64,000 nt of DNA from Salidesulfovibrio brasiliensis JCM 12178 (GTDB taxonomy: Bacteria; Desulfobacterota; Desulfovibrionia; Desulfovibrionales; Desulfovibrionaceae): contig NZ_BBCB01000007.1 of the NCBI RefSeq assembly GCF_001311825.1, positions 1 through 64,000 of the forward strand, read 5' to 3'. Every line of letters begins with the position of its first letter. Position 1 is the first letter of the stretch. Made by a program: the position numbers and the translations under genes. The notes beneath the pieces were generated by a model, which made no database searches, was not told the origin of the DNA, and saw only the letters and a program-made list of their open reading frames with translations. Shown here piece after piece: positions 8,185-18,308 of the stretch.

Positions 8185-9588
8185 GTGACGCAACGCATTC
8201 TCATCGCCAATCGCGGCGAGATCGCCATTCGCATCATGAAGGCCTGCCGCAAGCTCGGGCACGAGTTCGTGGTTCTTTATACAGATGCTGACGCCGAGTC
8301 CGGGCATGTCGACCTTGCCCGCGAACTGGGCGGGCCGCGTTCGCTCTACAGAATCCAATCCTACCTTGACGCCAACGAAGTGCTCTCGGTCGCCGACGTG
8401 GCCGAGGCCACCGCCGTGCATCCCGGCTACGGGTTCTTTGCCGAGGATTTTCGCTTTGCCCGGCGCGTGGTGCGCCGCGATAGTCCATTGACCTTCATCG
8501 GTCCGTCATGGTGGGTCATCCGTGACCTCGGGGACAAGATCAACACCAAGCGCATTGCCCGCAGCCTCGGAGTGCCGACCATTCCCGGCTCGGACCGGCC
8601 CATCTACAGCGAGATGGAGGCCGAGGAGATCGCCCGGAATCTGTTTGCCTTCCAGCGCGATCAGGGGCTGGTGAATTCCTGCGTATTGGTCAAGGCTTCC
8701 GCGGGGGGCGGGGGCATGGGCATTGAGGAAGTGGAGGACCCGGACCAGTTCCGTTCCACGTACCGCCGCATCCGCAACTATGCCAAAAGAAATTTCAACG
8801 ACGAGGGCGTGCTCATCGAGCAGCGCATCTTCGACTTCAACCACCTTGAAGTGCAGGTGTTGTCCGAACGCGGCGGCGAGCGTCACGTGCATTTCGGCAC
8901 CCGCAACTGCTCGGTGCAGTCCACCGGCATGCAGAAGCGCATCGAGGTGGCCCCAGGGTTCGTCCCGGACGAGTTGGGATACGCCTTCAATGCCGCCAAG
9001 GTGTTGGAAGACATTACCAATCACTCACTGACCATGGCCGCAGACGTGGGGTATGACTCGGTGGGCACCTGGGAGTGGATCGTCACTCCGCGCGGCGAGC
9101 CGTTCCTCATGGAGGTAAACACCCGCATTCAGGTGGAGAACGGCGTGTCCGCCGCCATTGCCCGCATCGGCGGCCATGACGGCACCGATCTCATCGCCGA
9201 GCAGATTCGCATGGCCTTCGGCGACGGCATGGGGTACGCTCAGGATGACATCACCTTCGACGGCGTGGGCATAGAATACCGCATCATCGCGGAAAACCCC
9301 GCCCAACGGTTCGCTCCCTGCTCCGGCACCATCACCCGTTTCTCATGGACCGACCAGCCCTGGCTGACCATGCACACCCAGATCCCGCAGGACCGAGAGT
9401 ACGAAATCCCAATGGAGTACGACCCCAACCTCGCGCTGGCCATCATCCACGGCGCCGACCTGCGCGAAGCCAAGGAGCGGGGCACGGCCTTCCTCGACAG
9501 TCTGGTTCTTGAGGGCCGGGCCGCAAGCGGGTTCAACACGAACATAGACTTCCTGCGCGAGAAGACCGCTTCGCTGCTGGAGTTCTGA
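8185..9588 (+). CDS. accC: Acetyl-CoA carboxylase biotin carboxylase subunit-like protein
   Basis: A 467-residue ATP-grasp carboxylase starting at GTG 8185, 13 bases after the PilZ gene. The N terminus reads RILIANRGEIAIRIMKACRK, as in biotin carboxylases. A Gly-rich ATP loop (KASAGGGGMGIEEV, about residue 170), the bicarbonate/biotin motif EVNTRIQVENG (about 310) and the C-terminal cap follow. It carboxylates a biotinyl carrier using ATP and bicarbonate. The next gene, 1 base on, is the fused carboxyltransferase, so the three enzyme activities are encoded together. It is somewhat divergent from AccC of enteric bacteria, so pyruvate or other acyl-CoA carboxylase function cannot be fully excluded. 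Confidence 0.88.
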   Translation: MTQRILIANRGEIAIRIMKACRKLGHEFVVLYTDADAESGHVDLARELGGPRSLYRIQSYLDANEVLSVADVAEATAVHPGYGFFAEDFRFARRVVRRDSPLTFIGPSWWVIRDLGDKINTKRIARSLGVPTIPGSDRPIYSEMEAEEIARNLFAFQRDQGLVNSCVLVKASAGGGGMGIEEVEDPDQFRSTYRRIRNYAKRNFNDEGVLIEQRIFDFNHLEVQVLSERGGERHVHFGTRNCSVQSTGMQKRIEVAPGFVPDELGYAFNAAKVLEDITNHSLTMAADVGYDSVGTWEWIVTPRGEPFLMEVNTRIQVENGVSAAIARIGGHDGTDLIAEQIRMAFGDGMGYAQDDITFDGVGIEYRIIAENPAQRFAPCSGTITRFSWTDQPWLTMHTQIPQDREYEIPMEYDPNLALAIIHGADLREAKERGTAFLDSLVLEGRAASGFNTNIDFLREKTASLLEF

Positions 9589-9589
9589 T

Positions 9590-11855
9590 ATGGACAGCGA
9601 AAAGAGAATTCAGGCCCTGCGAGACCGGCTTGCCTACGCCCGCGACGTGGTGGGCGAGGGACAGTCCGGAAGCAACGTGGCCGTTCTTCAGGCCAAGTTC
9701 GACGAATTTCTGCAAAAGGTGCAGTCCGCGCCGCAGCAGGATCACAAGCGCGACCTGCGGCACATGGAGAGCCTCTGCGATTTTCTGGAGATGAAGCTCG
9801 ACCAGAGCCTCACGCCCATGGACCGGGTGCGCATCGTGCGTCATCCGCAGCGCATCTGCCTCAAGGATATTCTGGAAAACGTCTACGACAACTATTCCGA
9901 GATCGGCGGTGAGGGCGAGTTCAGCATCGACCCGAGCATGGTCATTGCGCGTGCGTATCTGACGCGCCGGGTGGGGCAGAAGGTCATCAACCAGTCCGTC
10001 ATGGTCATCGGGCAGGAAAAGGGGCACGGCGAGGAGTACCGCAACGGCGGGTCCGTGAAGCCGTGGGGCAACGCCAAGGCGCTCCACTACATGAAGGTCG
10101 CCGAAACCGAGAACATCCCCGTTCACACCTTCATTTTCACTCCCGGCTCCTATCCCATCGAGGACTATCCCGCGCTGCACAGCAGATCGCCAAGAATCTT
10201 TATGAAATGGCCGACCTGAAGGTGCCTGTGGTTGCCACCATCTCCGAAGGCGGCTCCGGCGGAGCCGAGGCATCGGCTTGGCTGACGGTCGCATCATGCT
10301 CTCCCACGGGTATTATTCCGTCATCTCGCCCGAGGGGGCGGCGGCCATCGAGGGGCGTTTGCGCGGCGGCGCTCGGGCCGGGGGAGACCTCGTCGAGAAG
10401 TGCGCCCGGCAGCTCGGCATCACCGCCGAGGACAACCTGCGAAACGGCTACGTGGACCGGGTGCTCAACGAACCGCCGCTCGGCGCGCGGCCGTACCATT
10501 ACGACTTTTTCCGCGACCTCAGGCGCGAGCTTATCCAGACCACCAACGAGGCCGTGCTCGGGGTCAAGTCCATGCGGCTTTTCCGTGCACTGGCCCTTAA
10601 GCAGCAGAAGCGCAGCAACCACGATGCCGAGAGCATCTTCGTGCGCTGGAGCCTCTCCAAGAGAGCCCGTCAGCGGCTGGTGGAGAAACGGTGGCAGAAG
10701 TTTCGCGACATGAGTCTGCATGCGCATCAGGACACCCGCTCCGTTTTCAAGCAGGCCATGGAGTCCTGCGAAAACGCCGGTCTGGCCTTTGACTCGTTCG
10801 TGCGGCACGACATGTTTGGCAGGCACAAGAAAAAGCTGCGAGGGTTCTTCGAGGAACTGAACGCGGAAGTGCATCTGGTCAGCGAGCGAGTGGTCAAGCC
10901 GGTGAAGCGGTTTGTCACACGCTCAGGCGACGAGGATGCCCCGGCTCCGGACAAGGCGGCCCTGCAGGATTTGACGCGCCTGTCGTGTCCCGAGGACGGT
11001 GCCTGTCTTACAGACGACCAATGGGCGTGGGTCAGCCCGAGGAGCCGCGACGACCGGGCCATATCCTGTGCCAATGTTCGCACGCACGATTGTCAGGACA
11101 TTTGGGCACCGGACCTGTTCGGCGAATTCGCCGGGGTCTGCCCCAACTGCGGCCACCATTTCCCCATGGAGTACCAGTGGTATCTCCATAACGTCTTCGG
11201 GTACATGCGCTCCCGCGAGTTCGGGCGAGAGATCGTCTCCACCAACCCGCTCGGCTACGAGGGGTTTGACGGCAAGCTGGATCAGGCCAGAGATCGCACC
11301 GGGCTGGATTCTGCCTGCATAACCTTCGAGACCGCGCTTGACGACATCGAGACCGTGGTGGCGGTGTTTGCCGCACCCTTCCGGGGCGGCACCGTGGGCG
11401 CGGCCGAGGGCGAGAAGTTCATCCGCGCCTGCGAGCGGGCCATGAAACGCCGCTATCCGCTCATCGCCTACGTGCACGGCACCGCCGGCATCCGCATTCA
11501 GGAGGGCGTCAACGGCGTCATCCAGATGCCGCGCTGCACGCAGGCCGTGCGTCGCTACATAGACGCAGGCGGACTCTACGTCGTGGTTTACGACACGAAT
11601 TCCTATGCCGGTCCGGTGGCCAGCTTTCTCGGCTGCTCGCCGTACCAGTTCGCGATCCGCTCGTCGAACATCGGCTTTGCCGGACCCGGCGTCATAACGG
11701 AAACAACGGGTATGGAAATGCCGCCCAATTATCACAAGGCGTACCTCGCCCTGTCGCGCGGGCACATTCACGGTATATGGGATCGCCGCGAGCTCAAGGC
11801 GAATCTCCACCGCGCGCTCTTGACCATGGGTGGCCGCAACCTCTATTATCGCTGA
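9590..11855 (+). CDS. Acetyl-CoA carboxylase carboxyltransferase, AccA-AccD fusion, two frameshifts
   Basis: One gene encodes both carboxyltransferase halves. The first (about residues 1-330) is alpha-like: LTPMDRVRIVRHPQR, FTPGSYPIEDYP and SYPIED/EGGSGGAEA. The second (about 430-755) is beta-like: a four-Cys zinc site ending in VCPNCGHHFP, and GIRIQEGVNGVIQM. Two breaks occur, each fixed by one base: a missing G near 10172 (after EDYP, where GAAQQIAKNLYEM should follow) and a missing C at 10271 (EGGSGGAEA to IGLADGRIM). Between them the sequence is conserved in a third frame. Restored length is 755 residues. The enzyme moves CO2 from carboxybiotin to acetyl-CoA, forming malonyl-CoA for fatty acids, so loss should be lethal; the breaks are therefore probably errors. 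Confidence 0.88.
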
Positions 11856-11902
11856 CCGCCGCAAGGCAGCTCATCATGAAACCTATCCGGGAGGAGAATC
11901 CC

Positions 11903-12550
11903 GTGCTGAACGTCAAGGAACTGCTTGAGGAGATCAAGGCGTCTCCCTACAAGGAAATCGTTGTCCGCGCCCCGCATACCGGGGTTGTGGAGTTCGCGGA
12001 ACTCGCCGTGGGTGATGCCGTTGTCGGCCGCTCCGGCACCTATCAGGAAAAGCCCGGCACACCGCTGGCGACCCTGACCCGCGAGAAGAACCGCAAGCCC
12101 ATCAACGCCCCGGAAAAGGGCGAAGTGCAAAGCATCCGCACCGAGCTGGAGGGCCAGTTCGTGGAAGCCGGAGAAGAACTGCTCACCATCCGCCACTTCC
12201 TGACCAGAAAGGAAGTCATCGAGCTGATTCTGCAGCAGGCGCTGCATCTCTTTCGCGCGCCCGAACGCGCCAAGTACTACTTCATTCCTGAAGTGGACCA
12301 GAAACTGAAAGTCTCGGGCAAGCGCTCCGTCAAGGTGCACGACGGGATGGACATGCTCATCGTTTCCCGCATGAAGCGGGAGACGCCGCTGGCCTACTCA
12401 GGCCCGGACGGCATCATCTATTCCGTCTATTTTCATCGCGGGGAGAATGTCGACGCAGGCGAACCGCTGCTCGGCATCTGTCCCGAAGACCAGCTTTCCA
12501 CCATTCAGGACGTTGTCACCCGCGTCCAGAGCGAGTGGGAAGAGGAGTAA
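11903..12550 (+). CDS. Atypical biotinyl/lipoyl-domain carrier protein
   Basis: The start chosen is GTG 11903, 5 bases after a strong GGGAGGAG ribosome site; an upstream ATG at 11876 has none. The 215-residue product has two barrel-sandwich domains: VRAPHTGVVEFAELAVGD with INAPEKGEVQSI (about residues 15-95), and a second (about 150-210) with RMKRETPLAYSGPDGIIYSV and the ENVDAGEPLLGI end. The second aligns with biotin carboxyl carrier proteins, but the biotin-lysine motif AMKM reads RMKR. It follows the carboxylase and carboxyltransferase genes, so it is the expected carrier of this system. Whether that Lys is biotinylated is inference. Confidence 0.75.
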   Translation: MLNVKELLEEIKASPYKEIVVRAPHTGVVEFAELAVGDAVVGRSGTYQEKPGTPLATLTREKNRKPINAPEKGEVQSIRTELEGQFVEAGEELLTIRHFLTRKEVIELILQQALHLFRAPERAKYYFIPEVDQKLKVSGKRSVKVHDGMDMLIVSRMKRETPLAYSGPDGIIYSVYFHRGENVDAGEPLLGICPEDQLSTIQDVVTRVQSEWEEE

Positions 12551-12555
12551 TCATC

Positions 12556-12900
12556 ATGGGCAGGCTGTTGCAAGTCCGCGTATCCGCATGGACCTTCGAC
12601 GAGAAGGCCGTGACCAAAGAGTGGCCCGCGCTCTGTAATCTGGTGTGGGAGGAAGGCACCTTTTCCACGCCCAAGCGGGGTGTGATGGAGCTTGCCGAGG
12701 CCGTGCATACGGCCTGTCAGGCCGGGCTCGTGTCCGACGAACAGGTGGCGGCTCTGGAGGGAAGTGCCGGGGATGCTTACCGTGCGCTCGAGGCGCTCAA
12801 GGAGTTGCTGGCCGACTGGAAGCCTTCGGAGGCGGACAAGCAGACCTATGCGCTCGAAGATGCGCTGGACCGCCTGGAAGACATCGCCGCCAAATTCTGA
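12556..12900 (+). CDS. Uncharacterised protein, 114 residues
   Basis: The ATG at 12556 has a GAGGAG ribosome site that overlaps the stop of the biotinyl protein, 5 bases upstream, so it is part of the acc operon. The product is acidic and mostly helical, with no signal peptide or membrane segment. The N terminus (MGRLLQVRVSAWTFDEK) is followed by a helical stretch around GVMELAEAVHTACQAG and a Glu/Asp-rich C terminus. I do not recognise the family. Its position suggests an accessory factor for the carboxylase. Confidence 0.75.
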   Translation: MGRLLQVRVSAWTFDEKAVTKEWPALCNLVWEEGTFSTPKRGVMELAEAVHTACQAGLVSDEQVAALEGSAGDAYRALEALKELLADWKPSEADKQTYALEDALDRLEDIAAKF

Positions 12901-12939
12901 TATGCGATAGCCAGCAGTTAAACGATCCAAGGAGCAATC

Positions 12940-13482
12940 ATGGCTGGAAGCCTCAATAAAGTAATAATCATCGGCCGTCTCGGTCGCGACCCCGAACTTT
13001 CCTACACTACGGGCGGTCAGGCGTTGGCCCGTCTTTCCGTGGCCACGGACGAAGGCTACCGCGACCGCAACACCGGCCAGCGCGTTGAGCGCACCGAGTG
13101 GCACCGCGTGGTGGCATGGCGTCAGGCCGCCGAATTCTGCGGCAATTACCTGAGCAAGGGCCGTCTGGTGATGGTCGAAGGCAAGCTGCAGACCCGCAAG
13201 TGGCAGGATCAGAACGGTCAGGACCGCTGGTCCACCGAGATCGTCGCCGACCGCGTGGACGGTCTCGACTCCCCGCGTGACGGCCAGCAGCCCCCCCGCC
13301 AGCAGGGCCAGCAACAGGGCCAGCAACAGGGCGGCTACCAGCAGGGGGGTCAACAGGGCGGCGGATATCAGCAGCCCCAGCAGCCCCAGCAAGGTCAGCA
13401 GGGCGGCCAGCAGCAGCCCGAGGAAGACCTCGGCCCGGCTTTCCCGTCCGAGGCCAGCGGCATGGACGACGTGCCGTTCTAG
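12940..13482 (+). CDS. ssb: Single-stranded DNA-binding protein
   Basis: A 180-residue protein. The N-terminal OB-fold (residues 1-110) opens with [20 protein letters not shown] and contains [10 protein letters not shown] Gln/Gly/Pro-rich disordered linker (about 115-160, made of repeated QQG units) leads to the acidic tip MDDVPF, the docking site for RecO, PriA and other repair proteins. It protects single-stranded DNA in replication and repair. An intrinsic terminator follows. Confidence 0.95.
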   Translation: MAGSLNKVIIIGRLGRDPELSYTTGGQALARLSVATDEGYRDRNTGQRVERTEWHRVVAWRQAAEFCGNYLSKGRLVMVEGKLQTRKWQDQNGQDRWSTEIVADRVDGLDSPRDGQQPPRQQGQQQGQQQGGYQQGGQQGGGYQQPQQPQQGQQGGQQQPEEDLGPAFPSEASGMDDVPF

Positions 13483-13508
13483 TCGAAATAGAACATTCAA
13501 GTTCTCAA

Positions 13509-13543
13509 AAAGCGAGGGTGCTCCGGCACCCTCGCTTTCTTTT
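13509..13543 (+). terminator. Intrinsic terminator after ssb
   Basis: A perfect 13-bp inverted repeat (13509-13521 and 13526-13538; core GCGAGGGTGC / GCACCCTCGC) with a TCCG loop and a T-rich tail. It also ends the converging transporter gene, whose stop is at 13543. Confidence 0.9.
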
Positions 13544-15000
13544 TAGGTGTCCAACTCTTCCAGATTCATACCTTTGGTTTCAATGGCGTATTTTCTGGTG
13601 ATGAACGCCCCGAAGAGGGAAGTGGCGACCAGAATGTAGAGCAGGGCCTGCGTGCCGATGTCTTTGAGCAGGACCGGGAAAAGAAAAGCCGTGAGGACTG
13701 CGCCGATCTTGGCAAACGATGCCGCTGCGCCCGCGCCCTTGCCGCGGATTCGGGTGGGGAACACTTCTCCGGCCAGCAGGTAGGTCATGGCGTTGGGGCC
13801 GAGGTTGGTCATGAAGTTGAAAAGCATGAAACCGCCGAACAGGAAGAGGGTGCTCGCCGTGCCGGTGGTCTGCAGTGAAAAGGACGCCAGCAGCAACCCG
13901 GCAGCGCAGCCGAGAAACCCTATGAATTGCAGCTTGATTCTTCCGATCCGGTCGACCAGCAGCACGGCCACGACGATCCCGACGATCAATAGAATGTCTA
14001 TGACTGCCGCACCTTTTGCCGCGACCATGTCATTGTGAATAATCGCGGCCACCGAGTGCGGGTGCTGCGTTTTGGCCCCGATGGCCGAGGCGATGATGGT
14101 CGGCGTGAATATTCCTATGCCGTATGTTCCGAGGTCCTGAAGAAACCACGGTACCGAGGCCAGAATTGTCGAGCGCCGGATTTTGCCCCGCAGCAGGTCG
14201 CGGTAGCTGCCGTTATTGCCTTGTTCGTCCGCCTTCGGGGCGGACCGCTCTGTGGAGAGGGATATCTCCTGCGGATACGGCGGGTCTCTGTGCAGCAGGC
14301 GCAGGGTTTCCTGTTCCGCATCCGTCTGTTTGCCGCGGGCAAGGAGCCACTGACCGCTTTCCGGAATGAAGAACCGGCCGCCCAGCACAAGAAGCGCGGG
14401 GATGATTGCGGTGGCGTACATGTATCGCCACGAGCCGATGTCCGGAGCGCCTGCAAGGATGAAGTAGCCGATGGCAGTGCCGGTCAATGCGCCGAGTGCC
14501 TGAAATGCGAAGGCGCTGAGCACGAGCCGTCCCCTGCTTTTGCTGGGGATGCTTTCGGAGATGACCATGTGCGCGGTGGGGTAGTCGCAGCCGAGCGCCA
14601 GTCCCATGCCGAAGAGGAAAACGAGTGTCAGCAGATAGTTCGGGCTGATGACCATGAGCGCGAGAAAGAGCGTGAAGATGACCATCTCGATGATGAACAT
14701 GCGCTTTCTGCCGTAGGTGTCGGACAGGCTGCCGAGCGAAGTGGCGCCCACGAGTATGCCGAACAGCGTGGCCGCTCCGAGGGACCCCTTTGCGGCTGCG
14801 CCGAGGTTGAACTCCAGCATGATGAGCGGCAAAGCCACGCCGGTCATGAAGACGACCAGCCCCTCGAAGAACTTTCCCGCCGATGCGAGCAGCCAGATGC
14901 GTTGCTGCATCATGGTCAGCGGCGCAGACGGGCAGCGTGTTCCGTCCGGCCACAGAGGGGTCTCGTCGATGTATTCCTGAATGGTCTGCGGTGCTGGCAT
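13543..15000 (-). CDS. MFS transporter, sugar-porter-like
   Basis: A 485-residue membrane protein with about 12 hydrophobic segments split by a central loop (about residues 215-260). LGSLSDTYGRKRMF after segment 2, the SKSRGRLVLS loop, PESGQWLLARG and the repeated VDRIGR loop are hallmarks of the sugar porter and related MFS branches. I chose ATG 15000 because a GGAG lies 8 bases upstream; ATGs further upstream lack one. Substrate unknown: sugars, organic acids or aromatics are all possible. It stands alone, facing ssb. Confidence 0.85.
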   Translation of the reverse strand: MPAPQTIQEYIDETPLWPDGTRCPSAPLTMMQQRIWLLASAGKFFEGLVVFMTGVALPLIMLEFNLGAAAKGSLGAATLFGILVGATSLGSLSDTYGRKRMFIIEMVIFTLFLALMVISPNYLLTLVFLFGMGLALGCDYPTAHMVISESIPSKSRGRLVLSAFAFQALGALTGTAIGYFILAGAPDIGSWRYMYATAIIPALLVLGGRFFIPESGQWLLARGKQTDAEQETLRLLHRDPPYPQEISLSTERSAPKADEQGNNGSYRDLLRGKIRRSTILASVPWFLQDLGTYGIGIFTPTIIASAIGAKTQHPHSVAAIIHNDMVAAKGAAVIDILLIVGIVVAVLLVDRIGRIKLQFIGFLGCAAGLLLASFSLQTTGTASTLFLFGGFMLFNFMTNLGPNAMTYLLAGEVFPTRIRGKGAGAAASFAKIGAVLTAFLFPVLLKDIGTQALLYILVATSLFGAFITRKYAIETKGMNLEELDT

Positions 15001-15166
15001 CTGCGAATCTCCAATGGATTGATGGCTCATGGGGCAGTGTAGCACTGAAGGCCGCCCCTTATGGACAGCCGTGGCGAAGGTTCACATGATTGTAATGCGA
15101 AAGCGCCGGAAGGGGAAACGGAACCGGCCTTCACACAGGTCTGCCGGGGGTGATCACGCAGGGTGC

Positions 15167-17299
15167 TCAGGAAGAGCCTTTCATGGCCGTTGCGGTGATG
15201 AGCGAGAGCAGGGTGTCCATGTCCACGGGTTTTGGCAGGTAGTCGTCCGCACCTTCGGCGAGGAATCGCTCCCGGTCGCCCTTCATGGCGTGGGCGGTGA
15301 GGGCGATGATCGGGATGTTCGGGTCTGCCCCTTCCACTTCACCTGCACGGATGCGCCGGATTGCTTCCAGACCGTCCATTTCCGGCATCTGTACGTCCAT
15401 GAGGATACAATCGAAATGTGTGTTGATCAGTGTGTCAAGCACCGCGGTTCCTGTCTCCACCGCCACGACGGAGTGCCCCGCCTTTTCAAGGAAGCGGCGA
15501 GCGGCAATGCAGTTGATTCGGTTGTCTTCCGCCAGCAGGACATGCAGCGGTCTGTCCGTCACGGGAGACTGTGAGAAGAGTGTTTCGGATGCGGCCTTTT
15601 CCGGGCAGAGGCGCAGGGGGATCCAGAACGATATGGTGGTTCCCTTGCCGGGTGCGCTGGAGAGGGATATTTCGCCGCCGAACAGGGCACAAAGTCGCTG
15701 GACGATGCCAAGGCCGAGGCCGCTGCCCCCGAACACGCGCGTATAACTGCCATCGGCCTGCGTGAACGGGGAAAAAATGAGTTCCTGCTTCTCTTGAGCG
15801 ATGCCTATGCCGGTGTCCTGTATCGTGAATTGGAGGTGGTACATGCCGTCTTCGGCCTCCTGTCCATCGGCTCGGACAGTGACGCTGCCCTCAAGGGTGA
15901 ATTTGACCGCGTTGCCAATGAGGTTGAACAGAATCTGGCGCAGACGGACAGGGTCGCCAAGAAAGGCGCGGGGCATTTTTTCGGGCATGTCCAGAGTCAG
16001 GTTGATGCCTTTGAGGCGGGCATGCTCCGCGAATGAGGCGGTGATGCCGGTAAGGAGTTCCGGCAGCTCGAAGTAGGTCTCCTCGAGTTCGGTCTTACCT
16101 GCTTCAATGCGGCTGAGGTCCAAAATGTCGTTGATGATTTCAAGGAGGCTGTCGCCTGCGGTTGTGGCGTGGCCGATGAGTTCTTCCTGTTCCGCAGTTG
16201 GGTCGGTGTCGGCAAGAAGCTGGAGCATGGAGAGCACGCCGTTGAGCGGTGTGCGGATCTCATGGCTCATGTTGGCGAGGAATTGGGACTTGGCGCTGTT
16301 TGCTTCCTCGGCCTGCCGTCTTGCCCGACGCAGGTTGCGCTCCATCTCCTTGCGCAAGAGCGCGCCGCCGATGATGCGCGAAGCTGTGTTGAGAGCCTCG
16401 ATCTCGCCGTAGCTCCAATGTCGTTCGCTCACGCAGTCGTCAAATCCGATGAATCCCCACCAGCGTCCGGAAACATGGATGGGAACCGCTAGCACCGACT
16501 TGATGTCCTGTCCCTCTAGCGCAATCCGTTCCGATTGAGGAAATTCACTCACAATGCCGCTGATGACATTTCCGCGTCTGAGTTGCTCTTTCCACCGTTC
16601 CGCGCCCGCTTCCTCATATGGCAGGTCCTGGAGCGAGGGATTGTCGATCTGGGGCTCGATCTCCGCTGCGGCCCATTCGTGCAACTGATTCATGCACAGC
16701 CGTTCCTGTTCGTCTTGGCTATTGCGGAAGATGTAGACGCGGCTGACTGAAGCGGCCTTGCCGAGCAGTCGTAGCGAGTCATTCAGCTCTGTTTCCCAAT
16801 CGGTGCCGCGCAGAAGGTTTTCCGCCATTTTACTGACCGCGCTGAGGATCGCGTCCTTGGATGCGATCTGTCGTTCCTGATCCTTGCGCTTGGTGATGTC
16901 TGTGGCGATTTCAAGGCGGGCGAGGCGACCATCCGGCCAGTATATGGCGCGATCCTCGATAAGATACCAGCGTCCGTTTCGGGTATTCCTGAATTCCCAG
17001 ACAACAGGTTCACCGGGCTCCCCATCTTCGGTCAGCAGGGCGGCGTTGGTGCAGAAGGGGCACGGGCCTGTCTGCCCTTCCTGCATTACTTTCCAGCACA
17101 GCTCGCCGATCATCTTCCTCCCGTTCCCGACAGCTTTGATTGCTTGTCGGTTGACGAAGATGATCCTGTTGGTTTCCAGATCTGTCGCGTATACCACGGC
17201 ATCAAGGCTGTCGAGAACCGTCACAAGGCTTCTGAAGCCGATGCTCTCGTCGCAAAACGCGTCTGCTGCCGTTGTCTGGCCCTTGTATAGCTGTGCCAT
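15167..17299 (-). CDS. Hybrid histidine kinase (PAS-GAF-HisKA-HATPase-REC)
   Basis: A 710-residue soluble hybrid kinase. Domain order: a PAS domain (about 25-140) with a GPCPFC cysteine cluster; a GAF-like domain (about 155-320) with [20 protein letters not shown]; HisKA with phospho-accepting His at about 346 in [11 protein letters not shown]; the ATPase with [16 protein letters not shown]; and a receiver with the Asp in [12 protein letters not shown] (about 633) and KPVD near the end. No membrane segment is seen, so it senses a cytoplasmic signal, perhaps redox or a ligand at the PAS/GAF domains. No output regulator lies beside it; a separate phosphotransfer partner is likely. Confidence 0.92.
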   Translation of the reverse strand: MAQLYKGQTTAADAFCDESIGFRSLVTVLDSLDAVVYATDLETNRIIFVNRQAIKAVGNGRKMIGELCWKVMQEGQTGPCPFCTNAALLTEDGEPGEPVVWEFRNTRNGRWYLIEDRAIYWPDGRLARLEIATDITKRKDQERQIASKDAILSAVSKMAENLLRGTDWETELNDSLRLLGKAASVSRVYIFRNSQDEQERLCMNQLHEWAAAEIEPQIDNPSLQDLPYEEAGAERWKEQLRRGNVISGIVSEFPQSERIALEGQDIKSVLAVPIHVSGRWWGFIGFDDCVSERHWSYGEIEALNTASRIIGGALLRKEMERNLRRARRQAEEANSAKSQFLANMSHEIRTPLNGVLSMLQLLADTDPTAEQEELIGHATTAGDSLLEIINDILDLSRIEAGKTELEETYFELPELLTGITASFAEHARLKGINLTLDMPEKMPRAFLGDPVRLRQILFNLIGNAVKFTLEGSVTVRADGQEAEDGMYHLQFTIQDTGIGIAQEKQELIFSPFTQADGSYTRVFGGSGLGLGIVQRLCALFGGEISLSSAPGKGTTISFWIPLRLCPEKAASETLFSQSPVTDRPLHVLLAEDNRINCIAARRFLEKAGHSVVAVETGTAVLDTLINTHFDCILMDVQMPEMDGLEAIRRIRAGEVEGADPNIPIIALTAHAMKGDRERFLAEGADDYLPKPVDMDTLLSLITATAMKGSS

Positions 17300-17407
17300 C
17301 TATCGGTCCCGGTCACAAACTGTACCCTTTTGAACTAGGAGTAATTCCTAGCGCTTCAGTCGGCATTATAAGATGACGGATACATGAAACCCATCCGCAA
17401 GCAATTA

Positions 17408-18307
17408 TTATTTTACCTTTTTGGAATATCGGGCAAAGAAAGCGTTGTAAACAAGAGTGAGAAGCACGGCATATACAACCGCGCCTATACCGATGAGGGC
17501 GTCGTAGAATTTGGGAGCGGTGAGGGCGAGGCGGATGAGCAGCGTGGCAAGGGCGAATCCCGAGTTGCGGAACACGGCCCGGAATTGGGGCAGGAAGCGT
17601 TGCGAGACCAGAACAAGAAGGATGTCGCTGAAGATCAGGACCGTGAAAAAGGCGTGGAAGAATTCAAAGGTGGGCTGTCCTGTGGCGAAAAAATAGACAT
17701 TTTTCACCCCGAGGAAGACGAAAATGCCGAGCAGGCACAGGGCGACGAGTTTCTTGGCGGCAACGAAACGGAAGAGTGCCTCTCCGCGTCGACCTTCGTC
17801 GTCGAGCTGCCTGTTTATGAGGATGTATACCCCGAGCACCGCGAAGATTATCAGCGCGCCGCTTGCGTCGGACACGATGCGCAGGAGCGCGTCCATGTGT
17901 CCCTTGAGCAGGATGGGTTCGGGGAATTCGGCCAACTCCTTGAAGGAGCTACGCAGCAGAATGAGGGCAAGAATCTCGAACTGTTTGCCGAGCGCGCGGG
18001 AAATGGAGCAGGGCAGGGTAAAGATCAGCCCGATCACTTCAAGCACAAGTACCAGCGTGAAGGCCAGGTTGATGGCCATGTAGTGGCTTGTGGGGGTGGC
18101 TGCGGCAAGTTCGGGCGGCAGGACGCCCTGCCGGTTCAGCTCGATGGCCAGCAATCCGAGTATAAAGACAAGCACAAGCCCGCCAGCAACGGCCCGCTGG
18201 GTGCGGTCGTGCTCCCAGATATGGTGCAGGGGGTCGAAGGTGTAGGTCCCGAATCGGTAAATCCGGTCCATGAAGCCTTCCCGGACCTGTGCCAAGCCAG
18301 TGTCCAT
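17408..18307 (-). CDS. Uncharacterised integral membrane protein
   Basis: A 299-residue protein with about seven hydrophobic segments (around residues 32-50, 70-95, 103-125, 145-170, 190-215, 220-245 and 265-290). The start chosen, ATG 18307, is 1 base past the stop of the upstream helicase gene, with a GAGG ribosome site inside that gene's end, so the two are translationally coupled. The N terminus (DRIYRFGTYTFDPLHHIWEH) is His/aromatic-rich. I do not recognise the family. Coupling to a SWIM/Snf2 helicase gene may be functional or only transcriptional. Confidence 0.75.
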   Translation of the reverse strand: MDTGLAQVREGFMDRIYRFGTYTFDPLHHIWEHDRTQRAVAGGLVLVFILGLLAIELNRQGVLPPELAAATPTSHYMAINLAFTLVLVLEVIGLIFTLPCSISRALGKQFEILALILLRSSFKELAEFPEPILLKGHMDALLRIVSDASGALIIFAVLGVYILINRQLDDEGRRGEALFRFVAAKKLVALCLLGIFVFLGVKNVYFFATGQPTFEFFHAFFTVLIFSDILLVLVSQRFLPQFRAVFRNSGFALATLLIRLALTAPKFYDALIGIGAVVYAVLLTLVYNAFFARYSKKVK

Positions 18308-18308
18308 C

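Noticed and set aside
13285-13430. CAG/CCAGCAGGG repeats in ssb, as a tandem or CRISPR-like array
   Set aside because: They encode the Gln/Gly-rich linker of SSB. Units are short, irregular and in frame, with no spacers.
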